In this document: piece by piece, positions 5,569-9,667 of the stretch
How the letters are laid out: each line of letters starts with the position of its first letter
Numbering within the stretch: position 1 is the first letter of the stretch
From: Pseudobacteriovorax antillogorgiicola
Lineage (GTDB): Bacteria > Bdellovibrionota_B > Oligoflexia > Oligoflexales > RGVZ01
Direction of reading: 5' to 3'
NCBI GenBank assembly: GCA_945897695.1
Contig: CAMDGW010000082.1
Coordinates: 1-9,667, forward strand
Length of the DNA: 9,667 bases
Notes under the pieces: generated by a model
Told to the model about the DNA's origin: nothing
Database searches by the model: none
What the model saw: the letters and a program-made list of their open reading frames with translations, nothing else
Position numbers and translations under genes: made by a program

Positions 5569-8500
5569 TTAGCAGACGTCGACGAGCCGCTGGGCCTTTG
5601 TAAACAAGACCACGCCACGCGTCTGTTTTGCATGGAAGGCTGCGCCAGCCAGCTTGCAGTATTGGGACACTTGCTGCGAGTAACCTAAGCTTTGGCATAA
5701 AGATTTGAGCATCGTCTCTTCAACGTGGGCTGACTTCAGTTCAATGGTTTTAAAGTCGACCACGGTGACATGACCTTTTTCATCTCGCAAAATCAGGTCA
5801 GCCTTGGCATTGATGAGGTCTTGCCCAAAAATACCAACAAGCGGTACTTCAGTTAAAATCTCTTTTGCTGCAGCGATAAGAGCTAGCCATTGGCTGGACT
5901 CAAGGAGTCTTGCCACATCTCCTTTGGCTATGTGCAATAAAGATGGTCCATCGAAGTTTTCTGTTAGGGCAAGAGACCCAGGAATCAGTCTTAAAAGTCG
6001 GTGGTCTGACCACTGGACCCCACAAATGTGATTTTCAATGAGCTTATGAACCAGTGTTCCAAATACTTTACCTAGCTCTGGCGAGAAAGGCTGTGGATGT
6101 GCGAGAGCTGCACTCAAAATGCCGTCTTGATCATCTTGGTTTGGTTGATCGCCCTCAAGCAGTGTCTTTGCTGACGGATTCAAAATCAAAAGCTCTGGCC
6201 GTTTTTGCCTGACGATAGGATGGGCGGTGGTCAGCGAGTTTTGGACATTGCTAGAGGGTGGTGTTGTCGATTCTTCTGGGGGACGTCCTCGTAAGTGCAT
6301 GATCGCGCCGCCCGGTAGCGTCAGTGATGATGTATTGGCTAACGATCGACCTGCCTCGAAAACCCTTGCAAAATATGACTCTTCAGAGGGCTTTTTAGGT
6401 TTTGCCCCTGTGATGACCAAATGAGTAGACGCCCTTGTTAGTGCCACGTAAAGGAGTCTAGCCTTCTCGTCCCTTGAGTCAATTTCATCGATTGCGAGCA
6501 GGCTGTTGAGCTCGGATGATGTTCGGGGTCTGATTTTGTCTGTTCCAATAAACCAAAGGCCCTCTTTACCTGGGCGCGAGTCTTTGACCCAGCCGGTTTC
6601 GGGCTTGTGCCAGTCTGTCGAAAGATCGGTGACGATCACGCAGGGATACTCTAATCCTTTGCTCTTGTGAATCGTCATGAGTGAGACAGCATTGGCGGCC
6701 AAGGCTGCATTTCCTGTTTCGTCTTCTTCTGCAGCATCATCCATCGCCAGAGTCCACGATTGCGCATCGAGGGCCTCGTCGGCCGATTGGGATCTAACCA
6801 TGTCAAACCATTTAAGAATATTGGCTCGCGCAAGGGGGCCTTCCACGGGGCCAAAAGCCTGTTCGTAGCGGTCAGTGATTTTGTGCTCGGTAAGGAGATG
6901 ACCAACAAGCGAGGCCATAGTTTCTCGACGGTGCTGAGAGCGAAGTTTTAAAAGCTGCCCATAGATTGCGGGATGAGCAAACTTCAGATCTGCCATAATC
7001 GCTGTGGCGCCATGTGAAAGTGCCTTTTGAAGGGCCTCATCTGATAGATTGAAGATGGGAGATCTGAGGAGTGTGCAGAGTGCGACCATATCGGCTGGCC
7101 AGGTAAGCCATGTCACGAGGGAGCGTAGGTCAATAATTTCTGATCTTTCAAAGAAACCCTGGCGCTCTTCTTTGCGACAAGGAATGGCGATTGCACCTAA
7201 TTCCTCTTCAATCAAATTGGCGTGTGTTTTCTGGGGGTAAAGCACGCAAAAATCAGAATAAGCAGGCAATCGCCAGGCTTTTGTTTCCTCGTCAAAAACT
7301 TTGATGCCAAGTTTTCCAGAGATGGCATCCTGAATGTAGGTTGCAATTTGTTTGGCTTGAGCTTGCGAGGCCGTGATGGTTTTACCTTGATCTTGAGTCC
7401 CATCAGCTTCGGGGTAAATCGTGATTGAGCCATACTGCGACCGTGCTGGGTCTGATTTCATTTTTGCAATAGCGGGACTGTGGGTCGGAAAATCCCTGAT
7501 CAAGGAGTCATTGGCAAATACAGCGTTTACAAGATCAAGAACAAGTGACGAACTCCGGTAACTTTCACTCATGACCGTAGCCGATAGCCCAAGGGGAGCA
7601 AGACTTTCCTTGGCTGTTTCCATTAATGCCGGATCAGCCTCTCTGAAGCGGTAAATGGACTGCTTTTTATCGCCAACAATAAAGACGCTAGCTGGCGGAA
7701 ACGATGCTGAGGCGGACGAACCTCCAGCCAGCAATTCTTTTGCCAGGCGTTCGAAAATTAGCCATTGTAGTTTACTCGTGTCCTGAAACTCATCGAGCAT
7801 CAGATGGCGAATATGTCCCCAAGCCATGGCTCTCGCACCAATAGCACCCTCGGCAGTGGCCATAAGACTTACGCCTTTCACGGCATCAGAAAAAGTACCC
7901 TTGGACTCGGTGGATTTGAGCTGATGGAGGGCCGATTCTTTTGCGTGAAATAGACTCCACAAAAGTCGCGCCGTGTTGTTTAGATTCACTAATTTGCTTG
8001 CGCTGTCCCAAGCCTCTAGCTCTTGTGACAGTTTGATAAAGGCCAGATTTTGTTTGGCGCCAGCAGATTTAAACGTTGTGCCACTGAGACAGTCTCGTCT
8101 CGCGTTAAGAATCTGGCATTTGATAAGGCCGGCAAAATCCCTGCGCTCAAGGCAAACTAGCGCAGACGCTTTTTTTTCTGCATTTGTTACAAGGTTGATC
8201 ACCTCTAAAAATAGATGGCGTTGCTGCTCGATAAACTCTTCGTCGGTTGCCACGTGCTCCGGCGCTGCATGAAATTTTGCGGGAGATTGACCGGTAGTGA
8301 GCGACACAGACCACAAAAATGTATTGCTATGCATGATCGGTGCTATAGCGCGACTGAGCTGCTTAATGCTGCCATTAGGGGCGTGGATACTGATGGATTG
8401 CATCAGATCGCGGTTGCCGTCGTGATCCGTATTCATAGCCAAGACGCTGTTCCAGGCCCGTTGTTCCAGGCGCTTCTGAGCAAGGTTTGACAGGAGGTCC

Positions 8501-8979
8501 CAAGGAGATTGCAGCGAAACTAGGTTCTGAGGGCCTTCTAAGGTAAGGGCCGTCTCCAGAGGAAATTGCTGAACCCACTGCATAAAAAGAGCATCGATCG
8601 TTGTGATCTTGAGTGTTTGGGTTTTCTCAAGGATGAGACGTGAAGCCTCTACAGATGATCTGATCTGTGATTGTCCTTGTCCTTGTAGATCTTGGGGGTG
8701 CCATTTGCGAATAGATTCAGCAAATCCTGCGAACTCTGGATCTCCGTTTCCTAGTCGGACGGCATCGCAAATGATGCGCTCGCGCATTTCCGCTGCGGCC
8801 TTGCGAGTGAAAGTAACAGTGAGTATGGATGACGGATCTGCGCCTGCAACCACCAGCGCTAAAAAGCGGCGACTGAGTTGCCAGGTCTTACCGCTACCTG
8901 CGGAAGCTTCGACCAAGTAGCTTGTCCAGGGGTTGTATGGGGGTAACGATGTGTCTAAAGACTTTGCTTTGGTGTTCAT
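5569..8979 (-). CDS. addA: AddA-type helicase-nuclease subunit (UvrD-like helicase plus PD-(D/E)XK nuclease, 1136 aa)
   Basis: Motor and nuclease subunit of AddAB, which resects double-strand breaks for RecA-dependent repair. The SF1 helicase motifs are intact: I, EASAGSGKT (24-32); Ia, LTVTFTRKAAAEMRERI (53-69); II, LMLDEFQDT (393-401); III, VGDKKQSIYRFREAD (435-449); IV, SESYRSS (471-477); V, SLMTIHKSKGLEY (766-778); VI, RLLYVALTRAS (841-851). A variable linker (~880-965) leads to a RecB-family nuclease: GTLVHKLIE with His978, AKADLIL with Asp1061, VVDFKT with Asp1075 and Lys1077, and QVSQY (1103-1107). All expected catalytic residues are present. The ATG overlaps the addB stop as ATGA, and GAGGAG (complement of 8991-8996) lies 11 nt upstream, so translation is probably coupled. 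RecB and AdnA are alternatives; the active nuclease plus the addB-like neighbour favour AddA. Its stop is 9 nt from that of the convergent lipoprotein gene. Confidence 0.9.
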   Translation of the reverse strand: MNTKAKSLDTSLPPYNPWTSYLVEASAGSGKTWQLSRRFLALVVAGADPSSILTVTFTRKAAAEMRERIICDAVRLGNGDPEFAGFAESIRKWHPQDLQGQGQSQIRSSVEASRLILEKTQTLKITTIDALFMQWVQQFPLETALTLEGPQNLVSLQSPWDLLSNLAQKRLEQRAWNSVLAMNTDHDGNRDLMQSISIHAPNGSIKQLSRAIAPIMHSNTFLWSVSLTTGQSPAKFHAAPEHVATDEEFIEQQRHLFLEVINLVTNAEKKASALVCLERRDFAGLIKCQILNARRDCLSGTTFKSAGAKQNLAFIKLSQELEAWDSASKLVNLNNTARLLWSLFHAKESALHQLKSTESKGTFSDAVKGVSLMATAEGAIGARAMAWGHIRHLMLDEFQDTSKLQWLIFERLAKELLAGGSSASASFPPASVFIVGDKKQSIYRFREADPALMETAKESLAPLGLSATVMSESYRSSSLVLDLVNAVFANDSLIRDFPTHSPAIAKMKSDPARSQYGSITIYPEADGTQDQGKTITASQAQAKQIATYIQDAISGKLGIKVFDEETKAWRLPAYSDFCVLYPQKTHANLIEEELGAIAIPCRKEERQGFFERSEIIDLRSLVTWLTWPADMVALCTLLRSPIFNLSDEALQKALSHGATAIMADLKFAHPAIYGQLLKLRSQHRRETMASLVGHLLTEHKITDRYEQAFGPVEGPLARANILKWFDMVRSQSADEALDAQSWTLAMDDAAEEDETGNAALAANAVSLMTIHKSKGLEYPCVIVTDLSTDWHKPETGWVKDSRPGKEGLWFIGTDKIRPRTSSELNSLLAIDEIDSRDEKARLLYVALTRASTHLVITGAKPKKPSEESYFARVFEAGRSLANTSSLTLPGGAIMHLRGRPPEESTTPPSSNVQNSLTTAHPIVRQKRPELLILNPSAKTLLEGDQPNQDDQDGILSAALAHPQPFSPELGKVFGTLVHKLIENHICGVQWSDHRLLRLIPGSLALTENFDGPSLLHIAKGDVARLLESSQWLALIAAAKEILTEVPLVGIFGQDLINAKADLILRDEKGHVTVVDFKTIELKSAHVEETMLKSLCQSLGYSQQVSQYCKLAGAAFHAKQTRGVVLFTKAQRLVDVC

Positions 8980-9667
8980 TCGGCCTGCATCTCCTCGGCC
9001 CCTGAAAATTGTGCATCCGTCATGTCATCAGCGCGGTCAGGTCGCGCAACTTTTTGCTGCGCGATGCGGTCACGGTAACGGGGGTCGTCTTTGCGACAAA
9101 CTCCCGCATAAGAACACATAGTGCAATCGGATGGATCTGCTTGAAAGGCACTGGCAGCAGCAATGGCATCAAGGCGCCCGGTCCAGCGTTCCTTAACGGC
9201 AGCGATCGTCTCATCAAGGCTTAGAGGCTTACTTCTTTTGCTAATAATTCCACCTGCCAATAGATCCTTTTTTGCTGATTCACCAAGTGCAACAAAGGAT
9301 GGTTTCCCTTCAGATAGATTAAAATATCCGACTGCCACACGATCTTGGTCATTTTCTCTTAGTCCTGGAAGGCTTGGCGATCCATCGCTAGAAAGGGCTT
9401 TGGCGTAGAGTGCCAGCTGAGGCTCAAGACCAGCAGCAATCTGTTTATTGGCTGGAGTGGTTGAGGTTTTATAGTCCATCAAAATTGGTCCAAAGACGTT
9501 ACTGCCGTGGACGGCATCGATTGTGCCATGAACGTTGATGGTTCTACCTCCAACGTTGAAGGGCAGCTCTTCGGTCTTACCGAGCAAGACTTCCGTGCTT
9601 ACCAGGTCTGGACCCCAACCTTGCATGCAAAGGGACTGCCAGAAGTTGGCAATACTAGCCCAGCCAC
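8976..9667 (-). CDS. addB: AddB-type nuclease subunit, C-terminal part (5' end outside window)
   Basis: C-terminal nuclease domain of the second AddAB subunit. The frame is open to the window edge; residues upstream of the Met at 9626 read WASIANFWQSLC, so that Met is internal and most of the protein lies off the right side. Counting from that Met: GTIDAVHG with Asp37, LMDYKTS with Asp51 and Lys53, and QLALY (70-74) make a complete PD-(D/E)XK nuclease. CTMCSYAGVC gives Cys168, Cys171 and Cys177 in the spacing C-x2-C-x5-C, the C-terminal part of the iron-sulfur cluster site known in AddB. The fourth Cys of that cluster normally lies before the nuclease core and should be outside the window. 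The tail is acidic. The stop overlaps the addA start by 4 nt, so addB precedes addA in one operon. Other Fe-S RecB-family nucleases (Cas4-like) are excluded by context. Confidence 0.87.
   Translation of the reverse strand, partial: GWASIANFWQSLCMQGWGPDLVSTEVLLGKTEELPFNVGGRTINVHGTIDAVHGSNVFGPILMDYKTSTTPANKQIAAGLEPQLALYAKALSSDGSPSLPGLRENDQDRVAVGYFNLSEGKPSFVALGESAKKDLLAGGIISKRSKPLSLDETIAAVKERWTGRLDAIAAASAFQADPSDCTMCSYAGVCRKDDPRYRDRIAQQKVARPDRADDMTDAQFSGAEEMQAE

Noticed and set aside
8976..9667. A Cas4-like CRISPR nuclease reading of the Cys-rich PD-(D/E)XK domain
   Set aside because: No repeats or cas genes are present, the Cys spacing fits AddB, and the gene overlaps addA.

Overview
The window reads as a stretch of chromosome from a Gram-negative bacterium of roughly 48% G+C (judged by eye). 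It has Sec signal peptides, a lipobox, a peptidoglycan-binding OmpA domain and apparent outer-membrane beta-barrels. The OmpA protein's mature N-terminus (DMQNFNATPDGLDFVTV) and the AddAB-type recombination genes recall predatory or deltaproteobacterial lineages (Bdellovibrionota/Oligoflexia-like). That placement is an impression, not a measurement. Nothing looks like phage, transposon or CRISPR.

Layout. (1) Nt 1-1098, +: the 3' part of a DusB/NifR3-type tRNA-dihydrouridine synthase; its start lies off the left edge. (2) Nt 1184-3418, +: two tandem, same-length (311 aa) secreted proteins, about 75% identical by hand count with no gaps. Their family is unrecognised, and they are probably outer-membrane beta-barrels. 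A 363-nt spacer between them holds a strong intrinsic terminator, a perfect 8-bp dyad and a possible promoter. (3) Nt 3451-5559, +: a beta-barrel/OmpA-domain protein followed 12 nt later by a lipoprotein with a P/S/T/G-rich stalk and a C-terminal Ig/PKD-like domain, apparently one operon. (4) Nt 5569-9667, -: addA and the 3' part of addB, overlapping by 4 nt (ATGA), encoding the AddAB helicase-nuclease for double-strand-break repair. Groups 3 and 4 converge with only 9 nt between stop codons.

How it fits together. The four middle genes look like a cell-envelope cluster: two related surface barrels, an OmpA-type wall anchor and a lipoprotein. The dus and addAB genes are housekeeping flanks.

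The most unusual signal is at nt 3490-3540. A hairpin of about 18 bp with a T-rich tail has the form of an intrinsic terminator and resembles the one after the first paralogue. It lies inside the coding sequence of the OmpA-type gene and encodes the core of its signal peptide. The GTG start upstream has no good ribosome binding site and abuts a second perfect hairpin. A 22-codon reading frame, starting 4 nt after the upstream stop codon, ends exactly at the foot of the terminator stem. This geometry would suit translation-dependent attenuation between the second paralogue and the OmpA/lipoprotein operon, but that is a hypothesis from sequence alone.
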